Source: Bacteroidia bacterium (GTDB taxonomy: Bacteria; Bacteroidota; Bacteroidia; Palsa-965). From it: a stretch of 64,000 nt of DNA. The position numbers and the translations under genes are program-made. The stretch is from contig JALONL010000024.1 of assembly GCA_025454955.1 (NCBI GenBank), forward strand, positions 1 to 64,000. The letters are read 5' to 3'. This document shows, piece by piece, positions 1-9,049 of this stretch (position 1 is its first letter; each line of letters starts with the position of its first letter). The notes beneath the pieces were generated by a model. The model was given only the letters and a program-made list of their open reading frames with translations. It ran no database searches and was not told the DNA's origin.

Positions 1-600
1 AAGTTTTGCGAGTGTTTTTTGGGGGGAAGTTTTGCGAGTGTTTTTTGGGGGGAAGTTTTGCGAGTGTTTTTTGGGGGGAAGTTTTGCGAGTGTTTTTTGA
101 GGGAAGTTTTGCGAGTGTTTTTTGGGGGAAGTTTTTTGCGAGTGTTTTTTGGGGGAAGTTTTGCGAGTGTTTTTTGGGGGGAGGTTTTGCGAGTGTTTTT
201 TTGGGGGAAGTTTTGCGAGTGTTTTTTGGGGGAAGTTTTGCGAGTGTTTTTTGGGGGGAAGTTTTGCGAGTGTTTTTTGGGGGGAAGTTTTGCGAGTGTT
301 TTTTGGGGGGAAGTTTTGCGAGTGTTTTTTGAGTGTTTTTTGGGGGGAAGTTTTGCGAGTGTTTTTTGGGGGAAGTTTTGCGAGTGTTTTTTGGGGGAAG
401 TTTTGCGAGTGTTTTTGGGGAGAAGTTTTGCGAGTGTTTTTTGGGGGAAGTTTTGCGAGAAGATTTGGGGGATTTTTGAGCAGATTTTGGGGGAAATCTT
501 TGTGTTAAGTTTTACGGGGGATTTTTACGTTTTTTTTATGGGGGAGATTTTTTTACGGGAGATTTTGGGGGCTGATTTTATGAGGGTGTGGTGTGAGGGG
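1..600. repeat. G/T-rich tandem array, ~26 bp unit, about 18 copies plus decayed tail
   Basis: The unit reads AAGTTTTGCGAGTG, then about six T, then five or six G. I count 18 occurrences of the core TTTTGCGAG between 1 and about 462. Unit length drifts between about 24 and 27 bp, mostly through the length of the T and G runs; one partial unit sits near 331-340. From about 463 to 600 the same G/T-rich character continues without clear units, as if decayed. The plus strand is almost free of C outside the GCG core. Overlapping open frames run through it, but the unit is usually not a multiple of three, so the frame changes from unit to unit and coding is unlikely. The array runs off the left edge of the window. 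Confidence 0.93.
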
Positions 601-622
601 TGAGCATTTATGATGATAAACG

Positions 623-656
623 AACGCGGCCGCAGGATCATCCCTGCGGCCGCGTT
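623..656. terminator. Strong hairpin, probable (bidirectional) terminator
   Basis: A perfect 14-bp stem (623-636 pairing with 643-656) closes a 6-nt loop. The stem is GC-rich and ends AA/TT. On the plus strand it runs into TTTTT (655-659). On the minus strand it lies 16 nt past the stop of the BNR protein gene, with a weaker TTCGTTTA tail. It most likely ends transcription of the minus-strand gene and may also block read-through from the tandem array. Confidence 0.75.
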
Positions 657-671
657 TTTGTGGAGGTTGGA

Positions 672-2558
672 TTATTGGATGATGAGATGTTGGGTGGTGG
701 ATGTGTTGTTGTGTAGCAGGCGAACGAGATAGGCTCCTGAAGGGAGTGTTTCGGTGCCGAGCTGGAGGGGGGTGCCGCCGGGGATGTTGTTAAGCTGGGT
801 TGAGGTGATGAGCTGGCCGGAGGCGGAATAGATTTCGAGGGTGGCGGTGGAGATGTTTTCTTTGGTGGTCATCCATACTTCGCCCGATGAAGGGTTGGGG
901 AAAAGCATTATGCCAGTGGCAGAATGAACGGGCTCCTGAATGCCTACGAACACATCGGTGGCGGGCAGGCCGGCGTGGATGATTTCGTGGATGCTGTTGG
1001 CGTTGTCGGGGTCGGGAGGATTGGTGGTGCCTACTCCGTGACCTGCTACCTCATCGCGCTGATAAACCAGATTGAGGCGGCCGTTAACCACGCTGCGGGC
1101 CAGGTTGGGATATACTTTTTCGAGCGTGGAATCGGGTGAAATATTGTAGGGCTGAGTCCAGTTTGCGCCGCCGTCGGTAGTGGCCATGAGGTAGATGTTG
1201 CGAACACTGAAACCGGTAACCACTTCGGCCGAATTTTCAACGAGTGCCGAGTAGGCGAGATAAATGGTGCCGCTGTTGTCGATGCAGGCGGAGGGGAAAG
1301 AGGAAAGCGATTTCTGATAGGTGCCGAAATCGACAGGAATATCAAGCTGGCCGTTGTTATCGAGGTCGAGTGCGCCGGTGAGGAATACGCCGTTTCCGCT
1401 GCCGAGGTTTTCGTTCCAGTATTCGAGGCCGTTGGTGCCGGGGAAATAGCTGTAATTTCCATCGGTAGAATCGTCATTGAGGATGCGCATACTGCCATAC
1501 CAAACATGCACCAGGTTATTGTTGTCGATAAGCACAGCGAGACTTCCGTCGTTGGTGTCGAGCGTGTCTATAATGCCGTCGTTGTCGGGATCGGTGAGCT
1601 GATCGTCGAAAAGCGGAATGGCGAAATCATGCACGATGGTTTTGGTCCAGGTTACGCCGCCATCGGCCGATTTGGCCAGCACCAGATCGCGGCCAATTCC
1701 ACCGGCCACAATGGCCACATAATCGCCGCGGGCATCAATGGAATAGGCATCGGCACTGTAGCCTATTTCCTGAGTAGAGTCGAACGCAGCCAGCAATGTA
1801 TTCTGCACGGCAAAGGTTTGTCCGCCATCGTTTGAACGCGAATACTGGATAGCGCCATCCTGACTGCGCCAGGGGCCTCCGCCGGCAAATGTGGATGGTG
1901 TGGAAAGTGCAATGTGGTGAATTACATCGTTGTTTGCTCCGCCCACAGCGGTAACCGGCCAGAGCGATCCGGGATGCCCGTTGGGGTAAGTAATGAGCGA
2001 AGGATTGTCGGTCCATGTACCTGTGCCTTTGGCGGGGCGGGTCATGAAATGCTGCGAGTTGGAGTTGGTGTTGTGCGCCACGGTTAATTCGGCTCCTGCA
2101 CCGGTTACGATGATATTGCCAAATCCGGTACGCACATTTTCAAGTCGCAGCGTGGGTTGAGCGCCCCAGGAGGTGCCGTTGTAATAATTGTAGCCGATGC
2201 CGCGTTCGGGCCAGGAATAAAACGAACCGGATGAGAATGTCCAAATCGCCGAAATAGTACCGTCGCTGTGTGCGATGATCTGGCGGTGAACCGAGTTGTT
2301 TGTTTGCAGCGAATAGGTGGAAGTACCAATAATGCTTTCGGTAGTGCTGAGCGGTACGGCAGGCTGCGCGTTTTGCGAAGGCTGCTGACCGGGATTACCG
2401 GTAAACACATCGAAGGGTGATACAAACAACTGTGCCGACTGATGTGCAGGAGACACGGGAGCCGGGGAAAAACTTCCGGCAGGCTGTGTGGCCATCTGAG
2501 CGAAGGCAACGACAGAACCCAATACAGCCATTGATACAAGAGTAGTTTTTTTCTTCAT
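672..2558 (-). CDS. Secreted BNR/Asp-box repeat protein with T9SS C-terminal sorting domain
   Basis: 628-residue exported protein of unknown substrate. The start is placed at the ATG followed by Lys-Lys-Lys and a hydrophobic signal peptide ending near AFAQ; the frame stays open 19 codons further upstream, but that extension does not look like a leader. The body carries several Asp-box-like motifs (NDGGQTF, ADGGVTW, TDGGANW) typical of sialidase/BNR beta-propellers. Two Asp-rich loops (DPDNDGIIDTLD and DLDNNGQLD) resemble calcium-binding segments. The last ~75 residues match a type A T9SS sorting domain: a PNPSSG motif, an IYSASGQ segment, and a SGAYLVRL strand before the end. Expected location is the cell surface or medium. 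Sialidase activity is not implied, because Asp-boxes occur in many non-enzymes. A hairpin terminator follows. Confidence 0.85.
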   Translation of the reverse strand: MKKKTTLVSMAVLGSVVAFAQMATQPAGSFSPAPVSPAHQSAQLFVSPFDVFTGNPGQQPSQNAQPAVPLSTTESIIGTSTYSLQTNNSVHRQIIAHSDGTISAIWTFSSGSFYSWPERGIGYNYYNGTSWGAQPTLRLENVRTGFGNIIVTGAGAELTVAHNTNSNSQHFMTRPAKGTGTWTDNPSLITYPNGHPGSLWPVTAVGGANNDVIHHIALSTPSTFAGGGPWRSQDGAIQYSRSNDGGQTFAVQNTLLAAFDSTQEIGYSADAYSIDARGDYVAIVAGGIGRDLVLAKSADGGVTWTKTIVHDFAIPLFDDQLTDPDNDGIIDTLDTNDGSLAVLIDNNNLVHVWYGSMRILNDDSTDGNYSYFPGTNGLEYWNENLGSGNGVFLTGALDLDNNGQLDIPVDFGTYQKSLSSFPSACIDNSGTIYLAYSALVENSAEVVTGFSVRNIYLMATTDGGANWTQPYNISPDSTLEKVYPNLARSVVNGRLNLVYQRDEVAGHGVGTTNPPDPDNANSIHEIIHAGLPATDVFVGIQEPVHSATGIMLFPNPSSGEVWMTTKENISTATLEIYSASGQLITSTQLNNIPGGTPLQLGTETLPSGAYLVRLLHNNTSTTQHLIIQ

Positions 2559-2717
2559 GGATAAGTGTTTGAACAGATGAAACAGCGCAACTGCAAACGC
2601 AGCGCACTTTATCACATGAAAATTAAACTACTGCCCGGTAAAGGACAATTGCATCCCGACAAGTGGGAGGAGAAATAAAATAAGTGGGCTTACTGTTAAA
2701 TTAAATGGGAAAGCCGG

Positions 2718-4757
2718 CTATTTGCTAACAATCACAAATTCGGTGCGGCGGTTTTTGGCGCGGCCGGCTTCGGTTACGTTGTCGGCAACGGGCTGGGTTT
2801 CGCCAAAGCCTTTGGCACCGGCAATCTGGCTGCGCGGCACACCAAATTTCTGTGTGAGCACTTCAAATACGGCAAAGGCCCGTTCGCTCGAAAGGCTGAG
2901 GTTTTGGCCGTCGTCGCCCACATTATCGGTATGGCCCTGGATCTGAATGCGGATATTGGGATTGGCTTTCAGGTATTCGGCAAAGGCTTCGAGCACAGCC
3001 ATCGACTCGGGCAAAATAACGGCCGAGTTGGAGGCGAAATTGATATCGTTGATCGTGTATGCCTTGCCGGTTTCGAGGGGTTTTACTTCAATGGGTTTTA
3101 CCGTAGTGGTTACCGCCGGAAATTCCTGTTTACCTGAAACCAGCTGCGAAGAAAATGCGGTTTCTTCTTTTTTCACCGTAATTACATAATCCTGTTGCTT
3201 TTCCACCTTAATTGCCGCCATGTAATTTCCCGAAGTAGTATCCACCACGGCCTGAGTAACCTTTTTGGTTTCCACGTTTTTCACTTCCACCACCACGTTG
3301 CCGGTAAGCGGCTCGCCTTTATCGGTTTTAAGTTCGCCTTTGAGCAGTACCACTTTTTCGGGGCGGGCTTCTTTATATAAAGGAAACTGATATACATCGT
3401 ATCCGCCGGCCGCTCCGGGCAGCATGTTGTTGGTGTTGAAGAATGCAGTTTGCCCGTCGGTGCTTACGAAAAATCCCAGTTCGTCATTCTCAGTGTTAAT
3501 AGGAATGCCAATGTTTATCGGCGTTTTCCAGTTGCCTTTTTCATCCTGGCGCGCATAGAAAATATCGTAGCCGCCCATGCCGGGATGGCCCTGCGAACTG
3601 AAGTAAAGTGTCTGGCTGTCGGAGTGAATGAAGGGCGATTTTTCGTCGCGCTCGGTGTTAATGGTGGGGCCGAGATTGACCGGTACGCCCCATTCGCCGG
3701 AAGCATCTTTCTGTGTCATCCAGATGTCGATTCCCCCCTGCCCGCCCGGGCGGTTGCTGGCGAAGTAAATGATATTTCCATCGGCCGATACGGTGGGCTG
3801 CGAGTCCCACCACACGGGATCGTTTACACGTTCGCCGAGGGGGCGAATTTCGGTCCACTCGCCATTTAGATAGTCGCAGGTGTAGAGGTCGGTGTTGGGG
3901 CCTTCGGTGCCGTTTTTGGTGATGGTGTAGTAGAGGTGTTTGTTGTCGATGGTAAGCGTGGGGCCGCCTTCGTTGGGCTGCTGGTTGAAAGGCGGCGGCA
4001 GCATTACACCGCTGTTAAACTGCCCGTTGCTTTCGCGGTTGCTCATGGTGAATACTTCGCGTGTTTCCTGCGAGGCCCAAACACGATCCATCTGGTTTAC
4101 GGGTGTGGAACGAATATAGAAGGCGAGGCTGTTGTCGGGGGTAATGATGGCGAGGTATTCGCTGCGGGCGGTGGAAATTCCGCTTACCAGTTTGGGATCA
4201 AACGGGCGTGGTTTGCCTTTGATGTCCACATAAAACCGGGCCCATTTAATCATGTCTTCGGCTTCGAGTACTTTTTGTTCATAGTCCTTGCCGAGTTTCT
4301 TGGGGTCGTCGGTTTCAAATTTTATAAATTTTTCGAGCCAGGGAATGGCTTCGGAATATTGCTCATCAAAAAAGTACTGGCTGCCGATGAGCATGTAAGG
4401 CTCGGCACCAATTTGCGGGCAGGCAGTAACGGCTGCTTTGAGGTAAGGCAGTGCGGCTTTGTATTCGGTAGGGTGACCATCGACCTTTGCTTTCTTAATA
4501 ATCATGGTGGCCATGAGCATGTTGGCATCGGCCCACTCGGGTTCGAGTTCAATGGCTTTGGCCACAAAGCCCAGACGGTCGTTGAACTCGTATTTGCTGA
4601 GTTCGCGGGCTTTGTCGTATTGCTTTTGAGCGTCTTTATTGTCGGGCTGGGGGCAGCCTGAGTCTTCTTTGTTTTTCTGCGCGGCGGCCTCAAAGGGCAA
4701 AGCCAGCAGCACGAGCAATGCGGCAGAGGAAAAGAATGCGTGGAAAGATCTGGTCAT
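2718..4757 (-). CDS. PorE-like TPR / PD40 propeller / CRD / OmpA-domain lipid-or-periplasm-anchored protein
   Basis: 679 residues. After a signal peptide ending near EAAAQ come TPR-like helices (roughly 40-170), then a PD40 beta-propeller with repeats such as SADGNIIYFASNRPGG and SDSQTLYFSSQGHPG. A carboxypeptidase-regulatory-like beta sandwich follows (around 470-550, starting KGELKTDKGEPL). The C-terminal OmpA domain carries GHTDNVG and NRRTEF, the residues that bind diaminopimelate in peptidoglycan. This domain order and length match PorE, which links the T9SS to the cell wall, but Bacteroidota carry several paralogues of this architecture, so the PorE assignment is inference. The neighbouring T9SS-sorted gene fits. 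It is separated from the downstream BNR gene by about 160 bp with no clear terminator. Confidence 0.8.
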   Translation of the reverse strand: MTRSFHAFFSSAALLVLLALPFEAAAQKNKEDSGCPQPDNKDAQKQYDKARELSKYEFNDRLGFVAKAIELEPEWADANMLMATMIIKKAKVDGHPTEYKAALPYLKAAVTACPQIGAEPYMLIGSQYFFDEQYSEAIPWLEKFIKFETDDPKKLGKDYEQKVLEAEDMIKWARFYVDIKGKPRPFDPKLVSGISTARSEYLAIITPDNSLAFYIRSTPVNQMDRVWASQETREVFTMSNRESNGQFNSGVMLPPPFNQQPNEGGPTLTIDNKHLYYTITKNGTEGPNTDLYTCDYLNGEWTEIRPLGERVNDPVWWDSQPTVSADGNIIYFASNRPGGQGGIDIWMTQKDASGEWGVPVNLGPTINTERDEKSPFIHSDSQTLYFSSQGHPGMGGYDIFYARQDEKGNWKTPINIGIPINTENDELGFFVSTDGQTAFFNTNNMLPGAAGGYDVYQFPLYKEARPEKVVLLKGELKTDKGEPLTGNVVVEVKNVETKKVTQAVVDTTSGNYMAAIKVEKQQDYVITVKKEETAFSSQLVSGKQEFPAVTTTVKPIEVKPLETGKAYTINDINFASNSAVILPESMAVLEAFAEYLKANPNIRIQIQGHTDNVGDDGQNLSLSSERAFAVFEVLTQKFGVPRSQIAGAKGFGETQPVADNVTEAGRAKNRRTEFVIVSK

Positions 4758-4808
4758 AACAAAAGCACTGGTTCAGCAGTAAATAACGAAAATGATGCCG
4801 GAAATAGT

Positions 4809-4838
4809 ACAGCCCCCTGAAAAAACTCAGGGGGCTGT
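4809..4838 (-). terminator. Hairpin after the AsmA-like gene
   Basis: A perfect 12-bp stem (4809-4820 with 4827-4838) encloses a 6-nt loop, 9 nt past the stop of the minus-strand AsmA-like gene and before the PorE-like gene. The minus-strand tail is only moderately T-rich (ACTATTTC), so termination may be partial and the two genes may still share transcripts. Confidence 0.6.
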
Positions 4839-4847
4839 AGTGTGTAT

Positions 4848-7682
4848 TTATTTGCCCAGTCTGGCATCGGCCTGTTTCCGGGCATCGTCCATAATGGCTT
4901 TTGCCTTTTCGTCGGCCTCTTTTTTGGCTTTCTGGTTGGCAATGTCGGCCTGTTCGCGCATTTTGTCGGCGGCCAGTTTTTTGGCTGCTTTTTCGAGGGG
5001 ATTTTTGAAGCTCTTTTCCACTTTATCGGCCTCGGTGTAGGCTGCTTTTTTGGCGTTGTCGGCGGCGGTGTAAAGCTGCGATTTGAGGGCATCGGCTTTT
5101 ACCTGTGCATCGGCCAGAATTTTATCGGCTTCGGCGCGGGCTTTGTCGAGGCCCACATTTTTGAGGCTGTCGGCTTTTTGTTTAACAAGATCCACGGCGG
5201 CATCTTTCAGGTTGTCCATCATGTTGCCGGCGGCTTCGCGCAAACTGGTTTTTACCGTGGGCTGTGTTACCGTGCCGCCAAAGAGTGCCTGCACGTTTAC
5301 CATATCGCCCAGTTTTACGGGAATGCCTTTTGAGGTGGCCTGCGATACCAATCCGTTGAGCGCAGAATTGGCAGCACCAAATTCGGCACGCGGAATGGAA
5401 ATGTCCATCACGTAATTAATTGTCTGGTCGAGACCGGTAGAGCCGCCCACCTTGCCGTTGGCTTTTCCGGCTTTAAAATCGAAGGGCTGAACAGATACGC
5501 GGCCGTTTTCAATTTTATAGTTTACCAGATTGAGGTCGTTCAGCGTAACTTTTTTGAATTTGTTCATCTTGAGTGCCTCGTCCAGTTTTTTCAGCGGCTC
5601 GAACGATTCTATTTCCACCTGTTTGGTACGCAGTGTGCCGGTACCGTTTATGGTTTTGTCAATGGGCATCATCTTCGAATCGAGATCGCTCGTGAAGCTG
5701 AGTTTGGTTGACACACGGCCTTTGGTTTGTTTGGCAATGGGCGTGAGTTTTTCGACCGTATTGAATGTTTTTACGGTTTGCTGAATATCAAAATCAGTAA
5801 CATCAAGATTGAAATTTACTTTGGGCACTGTGGGATTTACCGTGCTGTAATTTCCGCCCATGACCATGCTTCCGCCCATGAGCTGCATTTTGAGATTCTG
5901 CAAGTCAACCATGCTGTTGTGGATGCGTACCATGCCGGCTACATTGTCCATGACAATATCATCGTACTTTAGTTTGGTGATGGTTGAATTGAGGGTGAAA
6001 TCGAGATTGGAAGGCACTTCGATAATGCTCAGGTCTGATGATTCACCGGCGGCAGCGGGTTGTGCGGCGGTTTCTTCTTCGCCGGAAAATTCGTTCAGGT
6101 CCATGCTTGAAGAGCGGAAGTTGAGCACACCGTGAAGCATGGAATCCTTGAAGAGGTATTTCATGAAATTGTCGATGCGGCCGTCGGCGTGCATATCACT
6201 CTTGCCTACTTTGCCATCGAAACGGGTGAGCTCCACAAATTGTGGCGAGAACTTCATGTTCATGGCATCAATGTTCATGTCGTAAGCCAGCGATTGGGTT
6301 TTGTAGCGCATGCCAGTTACATCAACCGTGCCGGTGGCGTTAAACTGCTCGTATTTTTCCTGCTCAATGGCCGACATGCGTCCGCTCATTTTCACATCGG
6401 CTGCAATATTGCCGTTCAGTTCGTCGCCTTTTTCGAGCGGAATTACATCGCGCACCGAAGCGAGGTTGAGTTTGCCTTTCACCCAGCCGTTGAGGTTGGC
6501 ATCAGAAACGGGCGTGGTTACATGCAGCATGGCATCGATGGGATTGCCGCCAAAGTCCACATGAAATTTATTCACATCAATTTTGGTCTGGTCGGGAATT
6601 CCGCTGGCATCGTCCACATTCACATCCACCTGAATATTGTTTACCGATTTGGGCACACCGGGGTACTGAAACATGGCATCGGCAATATTCAGCCGCACAC
6701 CGTAGCCCGGCATTTTGTTTTGCTTTTCGCTGTAAAGGCCTTTGAGGAAACCGTCGAACATGAGCTTTCCTGCTGTTTTTACCTGCGCAAAATCTTTGGT
6801 ATATGCGCCGGGAATGAGCGAAAGGAAACTCTTAAACTCCGATTGTTTTGCCTTGAATTTCAAATCCATGTTGTAATCATCACCGGGCATGGCGAAGAAA
6901 CCATCTATGCCGAAACCAAGTTCGTTGAGGTTGATTTCGTTTTCTTTGAACGTAAATTTCATGTTCGGCATATCCATATCGAGATCAGCCTTGAGCTTTG
7001 TGTTTACTTTGCTCAGGTACGACACACCATCGTAAGCCACGGTGAAGCGTTCCATCTCGGTCATGGTTTTCATGAGAAACACATCCTGCGTAAAATCGCC
7101 GGAAAGCGTGTGGTTCATGTTATCCATCACGGTAAGTACACCCAGCGAAGCATCGTCGTAAACAATGTAGCCGTTTTTGATTTCAAGTTCTTTGAGTGCG
7201 AGGCTGAATTTGGTGGGCTCAGAAGGCGCGGCTGTGGCGGTATCGGCCGAAGGTTTGGCAATGTCGTAATTGGCTTTGCCATCTTTGAGCACTTTTACCT
7301 GAATGCGCGGTTTATCGAGCGTGATGGAATTGATTTTGTATTTATCTCCGCCAATTACACTCATCAGGTCGAGATCAAATTTCAGGGCGGGAATATTGGC
7401 CAATGTATCTTTTTCAAATTCTTTCAAACCCACCACTTTCACATCGTTAATCGAGAAACGGAAATCGGGGAAACTGCTCAGCAGCGAAAGGTCGAATTCG
7501 CCAAAAGTGACTTTGGCATTGAGATTTTTATTGATTTCGTTTTTGGCAATTTCAATGATTTTGTCCTTGAACAAAAAGGGCATGGCAATAGCCACAATGA
7601 GTAAAAGCACGAGGGTAATTCCCGACCATTTCAGGATTCGGCGGAGGAGGCTTTTTTTGGGTTTGCGGGTGGTGTCGGACAT
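4848..7682 (-). CDS. AsmA-family protein with C-terminal charged helical tail
   Basis: 944 residues. A short basic N-terminus (MSDTTRKPKKSLLRRILK) precedes one transmembrane segment (about 15-40), followed by the AsmA-type start pattern in which a membrane anchor leads into KVTFGEFDLSLLSSFPDFRF. A very long beta-rich periplasmic region follows. Family members form groove-like bridges and are linked to lipid transport or outer-membrane assembly; that role here is inference. The last ~110 residues are unusual: an Ala/Lys/Glu/Asp-rich helix or coiled coil (KAKKEADEKAKAIMDDARKQ). The ATG is 7 codons inside the open frame and is chosen because a TATCTTTG box (7701-7708, minus strand) lies just upstream. 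The next gene downstream is the PorE-like protein. Confidence 0.85.
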   Translation of the reverse strand: MSDTTRKPKKSLLRRILKWSGITLVLLLIVAIAMPFLFKDKIIEIAKNEINKNLNAKVTFGEFDLSLLSSFPDFRFSINDVKVVGLKEFEKDTLANIPALKFDLDLMSVIGGDKYKINSITLDKPRIQVKVLKDGKANYDIAKPSADTATAAPSEPTKFSLALKELEIKNGYIVYDDASLGVLTVMDNMNHTLSGDFTQDVFLMKTMTEMERFTVAYDGVSYLSKVNTKLKADLDMDMPNMKFTFKENEINLNELGFGIDGFFAMPGDDYNMDLKFKAKQSEFKSFLSLIPGAYTKDFAQVKTAGKLMFDGFLKGLYSEKQNKMPGYGVRLNIADAMFQYPGVPKSVNNIQVDVNVDDASGIPDQTKIDVNKFHVDFGGNPIDAMLHVTTPVSDANLNGWVKGKLNLASVRDVIPLEKGDELNGNIAADVKMSGRMSAIEQEKYEQFNATGTVDVTGMRYKTQSLAYDMNIDAMNMKFSPQFVELTRFDGKVGKSDMHADGRIDNFMKYLFKDSMLHGVLNFRSSSMDLNEFSGEEETAAQPAAAGESSDLSIIEVPSNLDFTLNSTITKLKYDDIVMDNVAGMVRIHNSMVDLQNLKMQLMGGSMVMGGNYSTVNPTVPKVNFNLDVTDFDIQQTVKTFNTVEKLTPIAKQTKGRVSTKLSFTSDLDSKMMPIDKTINGTGTLRTKQVEIESFEPLKKLDEALKMNKFKKVTLNDLNLVNYKIENGRVSVQPFDFKAGKANGKVGGSTGLDQTINYVMDISIPRAEFGAANSALNGLVSQATSKGIPVKLGDMVNVQALFGGTVTQPTVKTSLREAAGNMMDNLKDAAVDLVKQKADSLKNVGLDKARAEADKILADAQVKADALKSQLYTAADNAKKAAYTEADKVEKSFKNPLEKAAKKLAADKMREQADIANQKAKKEADEKAKAIMDDARKQADARLGK

Positions 7683-7772
7683 TGCGTTACGGTTGTAGTG
7701 CAAAGATAATCTTTTGGGTAACCTGAATAATAATCATTCTCAAGATGCCTCAAAGTGAGATAATCCATAAAA

Positions 7773-7804
7773 TTGGGCTTTTGTTTGCTTAAATGTTAAT
7801 TTTG
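7773..7804 (+). promoter_or_regulatory. Candidate promoter of the 7.8-kb ATPase cassette
   Basis: TTG at 7773-7775 and TAATTTTG at 7797-7804, 21 nt apart, fit the Bacteroidota -33/-7 pattern (TTTG and TAnnTTTG). The first gene of the cassette starts at 7823. The region is AT-rich, so chance matches are possible. Confidence 0.45.
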
Positions 7805-7822
7805 GAGAGTCAACCAACGACC

Positions 7823-9049
7823 ATGAGCAGAATCCGCATTCAGAATTTCGGCCCCATTAAATCAGGACTTGCTGATAATGACGGCTGGATTGATATAAAG
7901 AAAGTAACTGTATTTACCGGAAATCAGGGTTCGGGTAAAAGTACGGTTGCCAAGTTGATTTCTACGTTTACCTGGATAGAGAAAGCTTTAGTACGTGGTG
8001 ATTATGAACCAAAATTTTTTGAGCGTAAGAACAAGCTAAAGAACCAGTATCTGAATTTCCATAGACTAGAGAATTATTTTAAAGACAATGGAAGAAAAAC
8101 ACATATTGAATATGAGGGAGATGCCTTTAGCATCTCATATAAAAATGGCTTACTTTCCATTCGAAAAACAGAAGGTAGGCAGTATAACCTGCCTCAAATT
8201 ATGTATGTCCCTGCTGAACGTAACTTTATTGCTTATGTGAGGACTCCCAAAGAACTTAAATTATCGTCCGAGTCACTTAAAGAATTTTTAACTGAATTTG
8301 AAAATGCCAAACAAGATATAAAAGGTGCCATTCGCCTTCCAATTAATGACACAGAACTTGAGTATGACAGGCTTAATGATGTGTTAAACATTCGTGGTTT
8401 GGACTATAAAGTGAAATTATTTGAATCTTCAAGTGGATTTCAGTCATTGGTTCCTCTTTTTTTAGTATCAGGCTATCTCGCAAAGTCTATCAAGGACAGA
8501 AGTTCTGAGTCAATGAGCCAAGATCAGGAAATTCGTTTCAAAAAAGATTTGCAAGATATTCTGGAAAATGAGAATTTGAGTTCAGAACAAAAGAAACTGG
8601 CAGTATCTCTACTTTCTTCACGGTTTAACAAAACCGCATTTATCAATATTGTAGAAGAGCCTGAACAGAATTTATATCCATCTTCACAACGAGCATTACT
8701 GTTTAATCTTCTCGAATACAATAATACAAATAGGGGTAACAAATTAATCATAACTACGCACAGTCCTTTTTTGATTAATTATTGTTCTATTGCCGTAAAA
8801 GCTGGTGAACTGAAAGCAATAATAAAACATGGATCAGTTCAAGAGAAAAGGTTGGAATCTCTTGTGCCTCTTTTATCGACAGTAAATAAAGAAGAACTCT
8901 CAATTTACGAATGTAATGATGAAAATGGCTCTATAAAAAAATTAGAAACTTACAGCGGGATTCCGTCTGATGATAACCAGCTTAATATAGAATTTGACGA
9001 AACGAATGAGCTTTTCGCACAGTTGCTTGATTTAAATCAAAGTTTATGA
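7823..9049 (+). CDS. AAA/ABC-type ATPase of a two-gene candidate defence cassette
   Basis: 408 residues, single P-loop ATPase of the SMC/OLD-like kind. Seen: Walker A GNQGSGKST (33-41); a YVPAERNF segment (about 128-135) common in this ATPase group; an ABC-signature-like ESSSGFQSL (about 201-209); Walker B NIVEEPEQN (about 275-283); and a TTHSPF switch-histidine motif (311-316). There is no long coiled coil. The start at 7823 puts the conserved beta strand RIRIQNFGPI at the N-terminus; an upstream in-frame start would add ten unrelated residues. The gene overlaps the next one by 4 nt (ATGA), so they are co-translated. Codon usage is AT-rich compared with neighbours on both sides, suggesting acquisition. 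Related ATPases drive nuclease or TOPRIM partners in anti-phage systems; that role here is inference. Confidence 0.82.
   Translation: MSRIRIQNFGPIKSGLADNDGWIDIKKVTVFTGNQGSGKSTVAKLISTFTWIEKALVRGDYEPKFFERKNKLKNQYLNFHRLENYFKDNGRKTHIEYEGDAFSISYKNGLLSIRKTEGRQYNLPQIMYVPAERNFIAYVRTPKELKLSSESLKEFLTEFENAKQDIKGAIRLPINDTELEYDRLNDVLNIRGLDYKVKLFESSSGFQSLVPLFLVSGYLAKSIKDRSSESMSQDQEIRFKKDLQDILENENLSSEQKKLAVSLLSSRFNKTAFINIVEEPEQNLYPSSQRALLFNLLEYNNTNRGNKLIITTHSPFLINYCSIAVKAGELKAIIKHGSVQEKRLESLVPLLSTVNKEELSIYECNDENGSIKKLETYSGIPSDDNQLNIEFDETNELFAQLLDLNQSL

Noticed and set aside
6..603. Overlapping open frames through the G/T-rich array encoding Phe/Gly/Val/Cys-rich repeats
   Set aside because: The unit length is usually not a multiple of three, so the same repeat is read in changing frames; no start signal or signal peptide is seen, and the composition follows from the DNA repeat.
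6132..7604. A 490-codon plus-strand open frame opposite the AsmA-like gene
   Set aside because: It is the antisense shadow of a clear coding gene; the His/Phe-rich composition is typical of reverse-complemented coding sequence.
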